A stretch of 64,000 bases of DNA from a bacterium (GTDB lineage Bacteria; Pseudomonadota; Alphaproteobacteria; Rhodobacterales; Rhodobacteraceae), in contig WGOE01000002.1 in NCBI GenBank assembly GCA_016124195.1, forward strand, positions 434,001-498,000. Reading direction: 5' to 3'. The position numbers and the translations under genes are program-made. Of this stretch, positions 8,004 to 17,325 are shown one piece after another; positions within the stretch are counted from its first letter, which is position 1, and each line of letters opens with the position of its first letter. The notes under the pieces were generated by a model. The model searched no databases and was not told the origin of the DNA. It saw nothing but the letters and a program-made list of their open reading frames with translations.

Positions 8004-9173
8004 ATGCGCGCCGGACTTGCAAGCCTTGTGGCCGCCTATGTTCTGAGCCAGTTCTACCGCGCCTTCCTTGCGGTGCTGGCGCCGGTGCTCGCGCATGACA
8101 TCAGCGCCATGCCGGAGGATCTGGCCGCGGCCTCGGGCTATTGGTTCCTGGCCTTCGCGCTGATGCAATTGCCGGTCGGCTGGGCGCTGGACCATGTCGG
8201 GCCGAGGTTTACGACAGCCGGCCTCATGGCACTGGCGGCGCTGGGTTCGGCCGTCTTTGCCCTCGCCGACGGGCCGGGCCTGGTCAAGATCGCGATGGCG
8301 CTGATCGGGATGGGCTGTGCGCCGGTGCTGATGGCCTCGTATTACATCTTCGCGCGCACTTATGCCCCGGTGGTGTTCGGCACCCTGGCCGGAGCGATGG
8401 TGGGCATCGGCAATCTGGGCAACATCGCGGCCTCGGTGCCGATGTCGCTGGCAGCCGAGGCTCTGGGCTGGCGCGGGGCGCTCTGGGGGCTCGCGGCCGT
8501 GACGCTGGCGGTGGCGCTGGCGATCCTGGTCTTCGTGCGCGATCCTGGGCGGCTGGGGGGCGAGCGTCGCGGCAGCCTGCTGGACCTTTTGCGCATGCGG
8601 GCCTTCTGGCCGGTGCTGTTGATGATGGCGGCCTGCTATGCGCCGGCGGCCGGGCTTCGTGGCCTCTGGATCGGCCCCTATTTCGCCGAGGTTTACAGCG
8701 CGGATGCGGCGCGGATCGGGACGGTTTCGCTGATCATGGGGCTGGCCATGGTGGCGGGCAATTTCGCCTATGGGCCGCTCGACCGGTTGCTGGGCACGCG
8801 CAAATGGGTGGTGTTTGGCGGCAATCTGGCGCTGGTGGCCTGCCTTCTGCTGCTTTGGCGGTTTCCGGCGCAGGGCGGCTGGCTGCCGGTCGCGCTGTTC
8901 GCGGGCGTGGGGATTTTCGGATCGACCTATCCCATGGTCATGGCACATGGCCGCGCATTCCTGCCGCCGCATCTGGTCGGGCGCGGCGTGACGCTGTTGA
9001 ACCTGTTCGGCCTTGGCACCACAGGGATCATGCAGATTGTTACCGGGCGGTTGCACGCGGCCTTTCGTGGCCCTCCGCCAGAGACGCCCTATGCCGCACT
9101 TTTCATCTTTTATGCCGGGCTGGTCCTGGCGGGCCTGCTGATCTACGCGCTGTCCGAGGACCGGTCGAGCTGA
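8004..9173 (+). CDS. MFS transporter
   Basis: This is a 389-residue, very hydrophobic protein with about twelve predicted membrane helices and the major facilitator loop after helix 2 (QLPVGWALDHVGPRFTTAG), so it is an inner-membrane secondary transporter. The substrate is not predictable. The ATG at 8004 follows the ribosome-binding site AGGGGAG; an upstream extension to 7935 lacks family character. It stands alone, between the decayed integrase region and the efflux operon. Confidence 0.88.
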   Translation: MRAGLASLVAAYVLSQFYRAFLAVLAPVLAHDISAMPEDLAAASGYWFLAFALMQLPVGWALDHVGPRFTTAGLMALAALGSAVFALADGPGLVKIAMALIGMGCAPVLMASYYIFARTYAPVVFGTLAGAMVGIGNLGNIAASVPMSLAAEALGWRGALWGLAAVTLAVALAILVFVRDPGRLGGERRGSLLDLLRMRAFWPVLLMMAACYAPAAGLRGLWIGPYFAEVYSADAARIGTVSLIMGLAMVAGNFAYGPLDRLLGTRKWVVFGGNLALVACLLLLWRFPAQGGWLPVALFAGVGIFGSTYPMVMAHGRAFLPPHLVGRGVTLLNLFGLGTTGIMQIVTGRLHAAFRGPPPETPYAALFIFYAGLVLAGLLIYALSEDRSS

Positions 9174-9344
9174 CCCGCGGCTCGTCTCGGCCGGGCAAAC
9201 CCCCCGCCATGCCGCGTGCCGGGGTGAATTGACCAGATTGTGTTCCATCTGATTTGCGGGGCGGTTGACCTTGGCGCGAATAGCGCAAAGAACCATATGA
9301 CAGCCAGATCCCGGTTCGGCCCTTTGGTTTTGGAGATTGGAAGC

Positions 9345-10619
9345 GTGGCAGTCTGGAAGCAGATCCTCATGTCGCTGGTCGTGGTGGTGGTGGCCGGCGT
9401 GATCGGGCTGAAACTGTCGCCGTCCGCGGCCGGCTATCTGGCCAGTCACGGCTTTGCCGGGCCGATGGCGCGACTGGGCCTGATGCCTGCGCCGGCCTCT
9501 GACGCCGGGACGCCCGGGGCCAAGGGCGGCCGGCCCTCACACAAGGCGGTGGTCGTGCTGCAGCCCGCGGGCTCGGCCGTCATCAATGACAAGGTGACAG
9601 CGCTTGGCACCGGGGCGGCCTTGCAGGAGGTTACCGTGCTGCCCAAATCCAGCGGCACCCTGACCGATGTCCTGGTGCAATCCGGCGCGCGGGTGACGGC
9701 TGGGCAGGTGATTGCCCGGCTGGATTCAACGGTCGAAGAGATTGCCCGCGACAAGGCGAAGCTCGCCTTGGAAGACGCGCAGCGCACGATGGAGCGCAAC
9801 AAGGCGCTGTTGCAGAACGACGCCACGCCGGCCAGCCAGGTTCAGGCGGTCGAGCTGGCCGCCAAGGTGGCGGTCCTGTCGCTGCGGTCGGCCGAACAGG
9901 ATCTGGCCGATCGCAGCATCACGGCGCCGATCTCGGGCGTCCTGGGCATCATCCAGGTGACGCCCGGCAATGCCGTCACCGCCCAGACCCCGATCGTCAC
10001 GATCGAGGATTCCTCGGCGCTGCTGGTGAATTTCTGGCTGCCCGAACGGCTGTCGGGTCAGGTCAAGACGGGCGACAGTGCGGTTCTGGTGCCGGTGGCG
10101 CGGCCTGAACTGACGCTGACGGCCGTGGTGAGCTCGATCGACAACAGGATCGACCCCAACAGCGGCACCTTTCAGGTGCAGGCCCGCGTGGCCAATCCCG
10201 ATGGCAGCCTGCAGGCCGGCATGGCCTTCACCGTCGCGCTGAAATTCGCGGGCCAGACCTATGTGACGGTCAATCCGCTGGCCGTGCAATGGGGGTCTTC
10301 GGGGGCCTATGTCTGGCGCGTGGTGGATGGCAAGGCCGATCAGGTGCCGGTGCGCATCGTGCAGCGCAACACCGAAAACGTGCTGGTCGCCGGCGAGATC
10401 TCGGCCGGCGATGCCATCGTGACCGAGGGGCTGGACGGTCTGAAACCGGGCGCCGAAGTTCAGGTCTTTGGCGCGGACGCGGCCTCGGCCGATGCGGCCA
10501 GCCCGGGGGGCAAGCATGCCGATGCGGGCCTTGGCAGCGCAGAAGCGGCCGAAGTGCCCGCCGCGGCCTCACAGGGCGGCAAGCACAAGCCCGGCGCCAG
10601 CGCGCCCGCGGGGAACTGA
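9345..10619 (+). CDS. RND efflux periplasmic adaptor (membrane fusion protein)
   Basis: The protein has an N-terminal membrane anchor (ILMSLVVVVVAGVIGL), then the biotinyl/lipoyl-like segment around TDVLVQSGARVTAGQVIARLDS, a short alpha-hairpin coiled coil and beta-barrel sections (ITAPISGVLGI, NSGTFQVQARV) typical of HlyD/AcrA-type adaptors. The tail after about residue 385 is Ala/Gly/Lys-rich and low in complexity. I chose GTG 9345 because a GGAG lies upstream at 9332 and it leaves a short basic N-terminus before the anchor; ATG 9297 is the alternative. It is three bases from the pump gene, so the two form an operon. Confidence 0.9.
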   Translation: MAVWKQILMSLVVVVVAGVIGLKLSPSAAGYLASHGFAGPMARLGLMPAPASDAGTPGAKGGRPSHKAVVVLQPAGSAVINDKVTALGTGAALQEVTVLPKSSGTLTDVLVQSGARVTAGQVIARLDSTVEEIARDKAKLALEDAQRTMERNKALLQNDATPASQVQAVELAAKVAVLSLRSAEQDLADRSITAPISGVLGIIQVTPGNAVTAQTPIVTIEDSSALLVNFWLPERLSGQVKTGDSAVLVPVARPELTLTAVVSSIDNRIDPNSGTFQVQARVANPDGSLQAGMAFTVALKFAGQTYVTVNPLAVQWGSSGAYVWRVVDGKADQVPVRIVQRNTENVLVAGEISAGDAIVTEGLDGLKPGAEVQVFGADAASADAASPGGKHADAGLGSAEAAEVPAAASQGGKHKPGASAPAGN

Positions 10620-10622
10620 GCG

Positions 10623-13600
10623 ATGTCGCGCCGGGCCCCCGTCCAGCAAGGCGCGGCCCTGGCCGCCCTGTTCGTGCGCCGGCCCGTCATGGCCTTTGTC
10701 ATCAATGCCATCATCTTCGTGGCGGGCCTTGCGGCGCTCCTGGGCTTGCAGGTGCAGCAGCTGCCCAATGTCAGCCGCCCCGTCCTGACCATCTCGACCG
10801 ATTATCCCGGCGCCTCGGCGGATAGCGTGGACACCGAGATCACGGCCCCGATCGAGGGCGCGGTGGCGCGGGTTCCGGGGGTAACGGGGGTGTCGTCAAC
10901 CTCGCGCTACGGCAACAGCAGGACGACGGTGGAATTTTCCGAAGCCACCGATCTGAACGTGGCGGCCTCGGATGTGCGCGATGCGGTGTCGCGGTTGCGG
11001 GACAACCTGCCGAGCGATGCCAAGGACCCGGTCGTGGTCAAGGCCGACAGCAATGCGCAGGCGATCATCCGGATCACGGTCACCGCCACCACGCTGGGGC
11101 TGGGGCCGCTGACCGATCTGGTCAACAACACGATCGTGGACCGGCTGCGCGCGGTTGATGGCGTGGCCGATATCCAGACCTATGGCGATGCGGCGCAAAT
11201 CCTGACCATCGACATCAATCCGGCGGCGCTGGCGGCGCGCGGCCTGACGCTGGCCGATGTCAGCAAGGCGCTGGCCACGGTGTCCTTCGACAGCCCGGCC
11301 GGCACGCTGAACGCCACCAACCAGAACATCATCGTGCGGGCGACCTCCAAACTGGTGACGCTGGATCAGGTCGATACCCTGGCCGTGCGCAAGGGCGTCT
11401 ATCTGTCCGAGGTCGCCACGGCCTTCCTGGCTCCCAATCCGAGCGGCACCAAGATCAGCGCCGAAGGCAAGGCCGGCGTGGGCCTCGGCGTGATCGGTCA
11501 GGCGCAGTCGAACACCATCGAAATATCGAAAGGCATCAACCGCGCGCTGGACGAGATCCGCCAGAACCTGCCCAAGGGTGTCGACATCTCGATCAGCACC
11601 GACGACGCGATCTTCATCCAGGGCGCCGTGACCGAGGTGATCCGCTCGATGGCGATTTCCGTCGCCGTGGTGACGGTGATCATCTTTCTGTTCCTGCGCG
11701 ACTGGCGCGCCACGCTGATCCCGGTCGTCTCGATGCCCATCGCGCTGTCGGGGGCGCTGGCCGGCATGTATGCGGCGGGCTTTTCCATCAATATCCTGAC
11801 CTTGCTGGCCTTGGTCCTGGCCACGGGCCTTGTGGTCGATGACGCCATCGTGGTCTTGGAAAACATCGTGCGGCTCAGGCACGGCGGCATGGGCGCGCGG
11901 GCGGCGGCGGTCAGCGGCACGCAAGAGGTCTATTTCGCCGTTATCGCCACTTCGATCACGCTTTGCGCGGTCTTCGTGCCGATTTCTTTCCTGCCCGGCC
12001 AGGTCGGCGGCCTGTTCCGCGAGTTCGGCATGACGCTGGCCATTGCGGTCATGGTCTCGACCGTGGTGGCACTGTCCCTGTCGCCGATGATGGCCGCCAA
12101 GGCCCTGCAGCGCGAGACGGGCCCGGCGCACGAAAACCCGAGCCGGCTGGGCGCCGCCCTGGTGCGGGGCTATGGCCGGCTGCTGCATGGCGCCCTGCAG
12201 GCGCCCGTCGTCATCCTGGTGGCGGCGGGGATCTTTGCCGGCATGGCCTGGATCGCCTTTCCCTCGCTCAAGCAGGAACTGACCCCGCCCGAGGACCGCA
12301 GCCGCATCCTTGTGATCGTGCAGGCACCGCAGAACGTGAGCCTCGACTACACCAACGTGCAGATCAAGAAGATCGAGGCCATGCTCTCGCCGCTCAAGGC
12401 CGCGGGCGAGGTGTCGAACATCTTCTCGATCACCGGGTTCGGCGGGTCGACCAACCGGGGCTTCATGTCGATCTCGCTGGTGCCGCAGGATCAGCGCAGC
12501 CGCACCCAGCAAGAGATCGCGGTCGATGTGAACAAGGTGATAGCCCAGGTGCCGGGGGTGCGCGCCTTTGCCGTGCAGCCCAACAGCCTGAACATCCGCG
12601 GTGGCGGCAACGGGCTGCAATTCGCACTGGTGGGGTCAAGCTATGACACGCTGGCCAAGGCCTCGGACATCGCGGTGGCGGCCCTGTCGTCGGACCCGCG
12701 TTTCGGTCAGGTCCGGTCAAGCTATGACGCCACCCAGGCGCAGGTCAGCGTGCAGATCGACCGTTCGCGCGCCGATCAACTCGGGGTCGATGTCTCGGGC
12801 CTTGGCACCACGCTTCAGGCCATGCTGGACGGCAAATCGCTGGGCAATGTCGATCTGAACGGCACGAGCTACCCGATCTATCTGCAATCGACCAGCCAGC
12901 CGATCAACGACCCGACCGACCTGCAGAACATCTTCGTCAAGGCCGGAGACGGGCGCTTTGTGCCGATGGCCTCGCTGGTCACGCTGCAAGAGGGGGCGGC
13001 CTCGCCCGCGCTCAACCGGGAATCGCAGCAGCGCGCGGTCGATATCACGGCCGGCCTGACCGATGGCTTCCCGATTGGCGATGCCTATGCCCAGGCCCGC
13101 GCGATCCTGCTGCCGCAACTGCCCGCCGGCGTCGGCATCATCCCATTGGCCGAGGCCGCCACGATCGGCCAGAACTCGAACGGGCTGGCCACGACCTTCG
13201 GCTTTGCCGCGCTGGTGATCCTTCTGGTGCTGGCCGCGCAGTTCGAAAGCTTCATCAGTGCAGCGATCATCATGGTCACGGTGCCCTTTGGTCTGGCCTG
13301 CGGCGTCTATGCGCTGCTGATCACCGGCGGGTCGCTGAATGTCTATTCCGAGATCGGGCTGGTCCTTTTGGTCGGCATCATGGCCAAGAACGGCATCCTC
13401 GTCGTCGAATTCGCCAACCAGCTGCGCGATCAGGGGTTGGCCGTGCGTCAGGCCATCGAACAGGCCAGCCTCGTGCGGCTGCGCCCGATCATGATGACCA
13501 AGCTGGCCACGATCCTTGGCGCCGTGCCGCTGGTCTTTGCCTTCGGGCCGGGGGCCGAGGCGCGGATAGCACTTGGCTATGTCATCGTTGGGGCCCTGGG

Positions 13601-13748
13601 CTTTGCCGCGATCTCGACCCTGTTCCTGACGCCCGCGACCTATCTGCTGCTGGCTCCGCTCAGCAAGGCGCGCGCGCATGAACAGGTGGAACTGGAGCGC
13701 GAGTTGCTGCGTGCCGCCGCCGGACGGGCCGAGATGCCGGGCGAATGA
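10623..13748 (+). CDS. RND efflux transporter permease (AcrB/MexB family)
   Basis: At 1041 residues this has the full length of hydrophobe/amphiphile RND pumps, with an N-terminal helix (FVINAIIFVAGLAALLGL), two large periplasmic loops and two sets of six membrane helices. The proton-relay region carries GLVVDDAIVVLENI near residue 405, containing the paired aspartates of the family, and a lysine-bearing segment GIMAKNGILVVEFANQLRDQ near 920. It would export drugs, solvents or lipids by proton motive force with the preceding adaptor. No outer-membrane TolC-like gene is adjacent. Confidence 0.94.
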   Translation: MSRRAPVQQGAALAALFVRRPVMAFVINAIIFVAGLAALLGLQVQQLPNVSRPVLTISTDYPGASADSVDTEITAPIEGAVARVPGVTGVSSTSRYGNSRTTVEFSEATDLNVAASDVRDAVSRLRDNLPSDAKDPVVVKADSNAQAIIRITVTATTLGLGPLTDLVNNTIVDRLRAVDGVADIQTYGDAAQILTIDINPAALAARGLTLADVSKALATVSFDSPAGTLNATNQNIIVRATSKLVTLDQVDTLAVRKGVYLSEVATAFLAPNPSGTKISAEGKAGVGLGVIGQAQSNTIEISKGINRALDEIRQNLPKGVDISISTDDAIFIQGAVTEVIRSMAISVAVVTVIIFLFLRDWRATLIPVVSMPIALSGALAGMYAAGFSINILTLLALVLATGLVVDDAIVVLENIVRLRHGGMGARAAAVSGTQEVYFAVIATSITLCAVFVPISFLPGQVGGLFREFGMTLAIAVMVSTVVALSLSPMMAAKALQRETGPAHENPSRLGAALVRGYGRLLHGALQAPVVILVAAGIFAGMAWIAFPSLKQELTPPEDRSRILVIVQAPQNVSLDYTNVQIKKIEAMLSPLKAAGEVSNIFSITGFGGSTNRGFMSISLVPQDQRSRTQQEIAVDVNKVIAQVPGVRAFAVQPNSLNIRGGGNGLQFALVGSSYDTLAKASDIAVAALSSDPRFGQVRSSYDATQAQVSVQIDRSRADQLGVDVSGLGTTLQAMLDGKSLGNVDLNGTSYPIYLQSTSQPINDPTDLQNIFVKAGDGRFVPMASLVTLQEGAASPALNRESQQRAVDITAGLTDGFPIGDAYAQARAILLPQLPAGVGIIPLAEAATIGQNSNGLATTFGFAALVILLVLAAQFESFISAAIIMVTVPFGLACGVYALLITGGSLNVYSEIGLVLLVGIMAKNGILVVEFANQLRDQGLAVRQAIEQASLVRLRPIMMTKLATILGAVPLVFAFGPGAEARIALGYVIVGALGFAAISTLFLTPATYLLLAPLSKARAHEQVELERELLRAAAGRAEMPGE

Positions 13749-13863
13749 CGCGGACCTCTTGGGGCCGGACCGGCGCCGATCTGACCCAGGTCAAGTCACA
13801 AGCCTATCATCTTGCGCTAGACTGGGGCATTCTTTCGCGACCTGCAAAGCCCGAGGTTTGCCC

Positions 13864-14814
13864 ATGAACGATCCCTATGCCGTGCTTGGCCTGACCAAAT
13901 CGGCCACGGCGGACGACATCAAGAAGGCCCATCGCAAGCTGGTCAAGACCAGCCATCCTGACCTCAACCCCGACGATCCCGCGGCCGAGGCGCGGTTCAA
14001 GGCGATCTCGGCCGCCTATGACCTGTTGAAGGACCCCGCCACGCGCGCCCGCTTTGACGCCGGCGAGATCGACGCCTCGGGCCAGGAAAAGCCCGAACGG
14101 CGCTATTACCGCGATTTCACCGATGCGCCGGGCAATGCCTATCAGCAGGGGCGCGGCTTTGAATCCCAGGTCGATCCGGCCGATATCTTCGCCGAGATGC
14201 TGCGCCAGCGTAGCCGGCAGGGGGGACGCGGCGGCGGATTTTCCCCCTTTGGCGAAGAGGCCTTTGCTATGCCCGGCCGCGATCTGCATTTCTCGCTCGA
14301 GGTCGCATTTCTGGATGCGGCGCGCGGCGCCCGGACCAAGATATCGTTGCCGGGCGGCGGCGATGTCGAGGTGCAGATCCCCAAGGGTGCTGCCGATGGC
14401 CAGACCCTGCGCCTGCGCGGCAAGGGTGAGCCCGGACCCGGCGGCGGGCCTGCGGGCGATGCGCTGATCACGCTGGCGGTGCGCCCCCATGCCGTTTTCC
14501 GGCGCGAGGGCGATGACATCCACGTCACCCTGCCCATCTCGGTCGACGAGGCGGTGCTGGGCGGCAAGGTGCAGGTGCCCACCATCGACGGCCCGGTCAA
14601 TCTGACCATTCCCAAGGGCGCCAGCAGCGGCCGGACCCTGCGCCTGCGCGGCCGCGGCATCGCACGGGCCAAGGGCGAGCCGGGCGATCAACTGGTCGAA
14701 CTGCGCATCGTGCTGCCGCCCGTGATGGACGAGGCGCTGACCCGCTTCATGGAAGACTGGCGCAAGAGCCATCCGCAGGACCCGCGCAAAAACCTTTTCG
14801 AAGGGGAGATGTGA
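13864..14814 (+). CDS. DnaJ-type co-chaperone of the CbpA/DjlA class
   Basis: The 316-residue protein has a J-domain at its N-terminus with the HPD motif (SHPDLNPDD, about residues 33-41) that stimulates Hsp70 ATPase. The C-terminal DnaJ substrate-binding domain holds two similar segments, VQIPKGAADGQTLRLRGKG and LTIPKGASSGRTLRLRGRG. The zinc-finger CxxCxGxG repeats of true DnaJ are missing, which places it with CbpA. It overlaps the following small gene at its stop (TGATG), indicating coupling, as cbpA and cbpM are in other bacteria. Confidence 0.9.
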   Translation: MNDPYAVLGLTKSATADDIKKAHRKLVKTSHPDLNPDDPAAEARFKAISAAYDLLKDPATRARFDAGEIDASGQEKPERRYYRDFTDAPGNAYQQGRGFESQVDPADIFAEMLRQRSRQGGRGGGFSPFGEEAFAMPGRDLHFSLEVAFLDAARGARTKISLPGGGDVEVQIPKGAADGQTLRLRGKGEPGPGGGPAGDALITLAVRPHAVFRREGDDIHVTLPISVDEAVLGGKVQVPTIDGPVNLTIPKGASSGRTLRLRGRGIARAKGEPGDQLVELRIVLPPVMDEALTRFMEDWRKSHPQDPRKNLFEGEM

Positions 14815-15164
14815 TGCCGGACTATTTCAGCGAAACCGAACTCTTCAGCGAGACCGAGGTTCTGGTGGCGGTGCCGCGCCTGACGCAACTGCGCTTGTCG
14901 GCCTTTGTCGCGGCGGGGATCGTGCTGCCCTTGTCAGCCAAGGCGGGGCTGGCCTTCCGCCGCATCGACCTCGCCCGGATCGAGCTTTTGTGCGAACTGG
15001 TCGAAGAATTCGATCTGGACGATGACGGCCTCGGCCTCGTGATCCGGCTGGTGGATCAGTTGCACGCCGCCCAGCGTGACCTCACCCGGCTTTGCGCCGC
15101 CGTGGCAGCGGAGGATGCCGAAGTGCGCGCGCGCATCGGTGCGCGGCTTTCGCCCGCGGATTGA
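14814..15164 (+). CDS. CbpM-like chaperone modulator
   Basis: This is a 116-residue soluble protein with an N-terminal MerR-like helix-turn-helix-like part (PRLTQLRLSAFVAAGIVLPL) and a C-terminal helix (IRLVDQLHAAQRDLTRLCAAV), the architecture of CbpM, which binds the J-domain of CbpA and inhibits it. I place the start at ATG 14814, which shares its A with the preceding TGA and has AAGGGGAG 6-13 bases upstream. The context directly after a CbpA-type gene supports the assignment; sequence similarity alone is modest. Confidence 0.7.
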   Translation: MPDYFSETELFSETEVLVAVPRLTQLRLSAFVAAGIVLPLSAKAGLAFRRIDLARIELLCELVEEFDLDDDGLGLVIRLVDQLHAAQRDLTRLCAAVAAEDAEVRARIGARLSPAD

Positions 15165-15244
15165 ACGCATCAGCCCGGCCGACCACAGAGGGCCAGCCGG
15201 GCGTGACACTGGCCGCCGGTCCTGCGACCGGCAGCCATTTTCGA

Positions 15245-15496
15245 TTAGCAATGCGCGGTATAGCGCGAGCCATCCGGGCGCTGGTAGAGGCAGCTGCCGT
15301 TCGAGGCGCGGCCGATGTAGGTGCCGGCCAACAGGCCGACAGCGCCGCCAATGGCCGCGCCCTGCACCGGGTTGTTCGGTGTCACCAGGGCTCCGACCGC
15401 AGCGCCGCCAACCGTGCCGATCTGCTGGTTGGGCGTCATCGTATCACAAGCGGCCATCATGCCAAGTATCGGCAGCATAAGAAGAATTTTTTTCAT
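15245..15496 (-). CDS. Small glycine-zipper lipoprotein
   Basis: This is an 83-residue protein with signal MKKILLMLPILGMMAAC, where the cysteine is a probable lipidation site. It has a glycine-zipper helix (GTVGGAAVGALVTPNNPVQG, then AAIGGAVGLLAGTYIG) and a short C-terminal YQRPDGSRYTAHC. Such proteins are common in Rhodobacteraceae envelopes; the function is unknown. A GGAT ribosome-binding site lies ahead of the ATG at 15496. The start is AT-rich compared with the rest of the window, which also applies to the neighbouring 15.5-15.9 kb stretch. Confidence 0.82.
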   Translation of the reverse strand: MKKILLMLPILGMMAACDTMTPNQQIGTVGGAAVGALVTPNNPVQGAAIGGAVGLLAGTYIGRASNGSCLYQRPDGSRYTAHC

Positions 15497-15681
15497 TTTT
15501 TGGATCCTTTTCAGACGACGACAGTCGTCGCTCTTACATATCAACCTGCGGGGTGCTGGAAGGTACTCAGCGTTCGCCCGCCGCGGCGGGATCAACCTGC
15601 AGTAGTGTGCAGGTCCCGATTTCCCGCTTTGTGAGGCCATGTCGCGCGCAAAAGTCCGGAACGTCAACAAAAGAATTGCAA

Positions 15682-15852
15682 ATGAGCCGGATTGTGCCTT
15701 TCCTGATAATTTTACTTCCCACGGTCGCAAGCGCAGTGTACGGGTGATCTGGCGATCATCACCGGGCCACATCGGTCAGCAAGATCGACATCAACCAGCT
15801 CAAAGATTTCATCTCGTCCAGCTGCGCGCCGCGTCTTGGTGCGCGGGCCTAA
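15682..15852 (+). pseudogene. Small secreted protein interrupted by an in-frame TGA
   Basis: From ATG 15682 the frame gives a clean signal peptide (MSRIVPFLIILLPTVASA) with an ASA-type cleavage site, then a TGA at 15745-15747 and, still in the same frame, 34 more residues of protein-like sequence (ending VSKIDINQLKDFISSSCAP... and a TAA at 15850-15852). The part after the stop has ordinary codon use, so I read one 56-codon gene broken by a nonsense mutation. Readthrough is possible but unsupported. It lies 22 bp before the DUF3309-like gene. Confidence 0.5.
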
Positions 15853-15874
15853 TCTTTTGCAAAGGATCAACACC

Positions 15875-16039
15875 ATGTCACTCGGTACAATTCTTCTTGT
15901 CTTGCTTATCATCTTTCTGCTCGGCGGCTTCAGTGGCAGGTTCGGCGGCTATGGCTACGGCTTTGGCCACAGTGGCATTGGCGTGATCGGGGTCGTGGCT
16001 ATTGTTGTGCTGGTCTTGGTCCTGACCGGGCGCCTGTAG
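15875..16039 (+). CDS. DUF3309-like small membrane protein
   Basis: The product is 54 residues with a membrane helix (SLGTILLVLLIIFLLGGF), a Gly/Tyr-rich loop (GYGYGFGHSGIG) and a second helix (VIGVVAIVVLVLVLTG). This layout is that of the short DUF3309 family of inner-membrane proteins, whose role is unknown; several members are stress-associated. AAAGGA at 15861-15866 precedes the ATG at 15875. Confidence 0.75.
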   Translation: MSLGTILLVLLIIFLLGGFSGRFGGYGYGFGHSGIGVIGVVAIVVLVLVLTGRL

Positions 16040-16179
16040 CGCCGCCAAAGGCCGGGGCTCCAGGTCATCCGGGGCACCTCAGGCGGTTCGGGCAGGGGGC
16101 CCTGACTGTCATACGACTGTTGCGAAGGCTGTCTAGACCGGCTCCGGAAGACAGCGTGACGCTGCGGCAGACCGGTTTC

Positions 16180-16201
16180 GATCGGGGGCCTCGCCCCGAT
16201 C
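16180..16201. repeat. Hairpin in the leader of the ABC importer operon
   Basis: An 8-bp perfect stem, GATCGGGG (16180-16187) with CCCCGATC (16194-16201), encloses a six-base loop. No T-run follows, so it is not a classic terminator. It lies 115 bp before the substrate-binding protein gene and could be a leader element or chance in GC-rich DNA. Confidence 0.4.
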
Positions 16202-16316
16202 CGACGCCCTGCTGCCGCACCGAACGGGTCCGATCCAGAAGACGCGGTCATGGTGCCCGGGGATGACCCGGGTGGCCGGAGACGCGGCTTGTCGCAACCG
16301 ACTTCGGAGCTTTGAG

Positions 16317-17321
16317 ATGACCGCAAGACGCCTGCTCGCCGCGACGATCCTGATGGGATCGGCCGCAGTCTCGTTTCCCGCCCTGGCCGCCGATCTGGTC
16401 GTTTATGACGCGCTGGATTTCTCGGCCACGGTCGTCAAGGCCTTCGAGGCCAAGACCGGGCTGACGGTCGATGTCGTCGAACCGGGCAGCACCGGCGAGA
16501 CCCTGGGCAAGATCGCCGCCGAAGGCACCAATCCGCAGTTCGACATCGTCTGGCTCGACGGCTCTGCCGTGTTCGAACGGATGTTGCAGGACAAGGTGCT
16601 GCAACCCGTGCCGGACGCGACCTATGCCGCGACCAAGTATAGCCAGCTTGGCACCTCGCTGATCCCGGCCAGCCATGCCTGCCTGCCCACCAGCGCCTCG
16701 ACCACCGCCATCGAGGTGAACACCGCCAAGGTCGCGCCCGCCGACCTGCCGAAAGCCTGGAGCGACCTGCCGAAATTCGCAGGCTTCGTTGCGGCGAAGG
16801 ACCCCAACCTGTCCGGTCCGGCCTATCAATTCGTGGCGGGCCTGTTCCAGACCGATGGCGCCGAGGCCGGCAAGACCATCCTGAAGGATGCGCTGACAAA
16901 CAAGGCGATGGCCGGTCTGGCCAGCGGCGGCAAGGTGACCAAGGCGTTGCTGACCGGCGAGGCCAAGGTCGGCATCAATCAGGACAGCGGCATCTACGCC
17001 AAGATCGCCTCGGGCGAGCCTTTGACGGCGGTCTATCCCGCCGAAGGGTCCGTCGCACTGCCGTCCTGCCTTGGCATCGGCGCCAACACCAAGCACATGG
17101 AAGCCGTCGCCAAGTTCATCACCTATGTGACCAGCCCCGAAGGTCAGGCCCAGATGCAGAACGGCGACGACACCGATTTCTGGCTGATCCCGATCATCGA
17201 GGGCGTCGCGGCCAAGCCGGGCCGCAAGACCGACATCCCCTTCGTGGTGCTGGACGACAAGACCGCCTCGGCCCATGAGACCGAGTGGAAGCAGTGGTAC
17301 AAAGACACCTTCGTTCAGTGA
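16317..17321 (+). CDS. ABC transporter periplasmic substrate-binding protein (ferric-iron-like family)
   Basis: The 334-residue protein has a signal peptide (MTARRLLAATILMGSAAVSFPALA, cleavage after ALA near residue 24) and the fold of extracellular solute-binding proteins (LVVYDALDFSATVVKAFEAKTG at the mature N-terminus). The family covers Fe3+ (FbpA/AfuA) and 2-aminoethylphosphonate binders. It is the first gene of an importer operon with a fused permease and an ATPase, five bases apart from the permease. Iron is the best guess from the operon type, not from ligand residues. Confidence 0.85.
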   Translation: MTARRLLAATILMGSAAVSFPALAADLVVYDALDFSATVVKAFEAKTGLTVDVVEPGSTGETLGKIAAEGTNPQFDIVWLDGSAVFERMLQDKVLQPVPDATYAATKYSQLGTSLIPASHACLPTSASTTAIEVNTAKVAPADLPKAWSDLPKFAGFVAAKDPNLSGPAYQFVAGLFQTDGAEAGKTILKDALTNKAMAGLASGGKVTKALLTGEAKVGINQDSGIYAKIASGEPLTAVYPAEGSVALPSCLGIGANTKHMEAVAKFITYVTSPEGQAQMQNGDDTDFWLIPIIEGVAAKPGRKTDIPFVVLDDKTASAHETEWKQWYKDTFVQ

Positions 17322-17325
17322 CCGG

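Noticed and set aside
10896-12620. A long minus-strand frame inside the RND pump gene
   Set aside because: Shadow of the plus-strand pump; His/Gln/Arg-rich with no domain.
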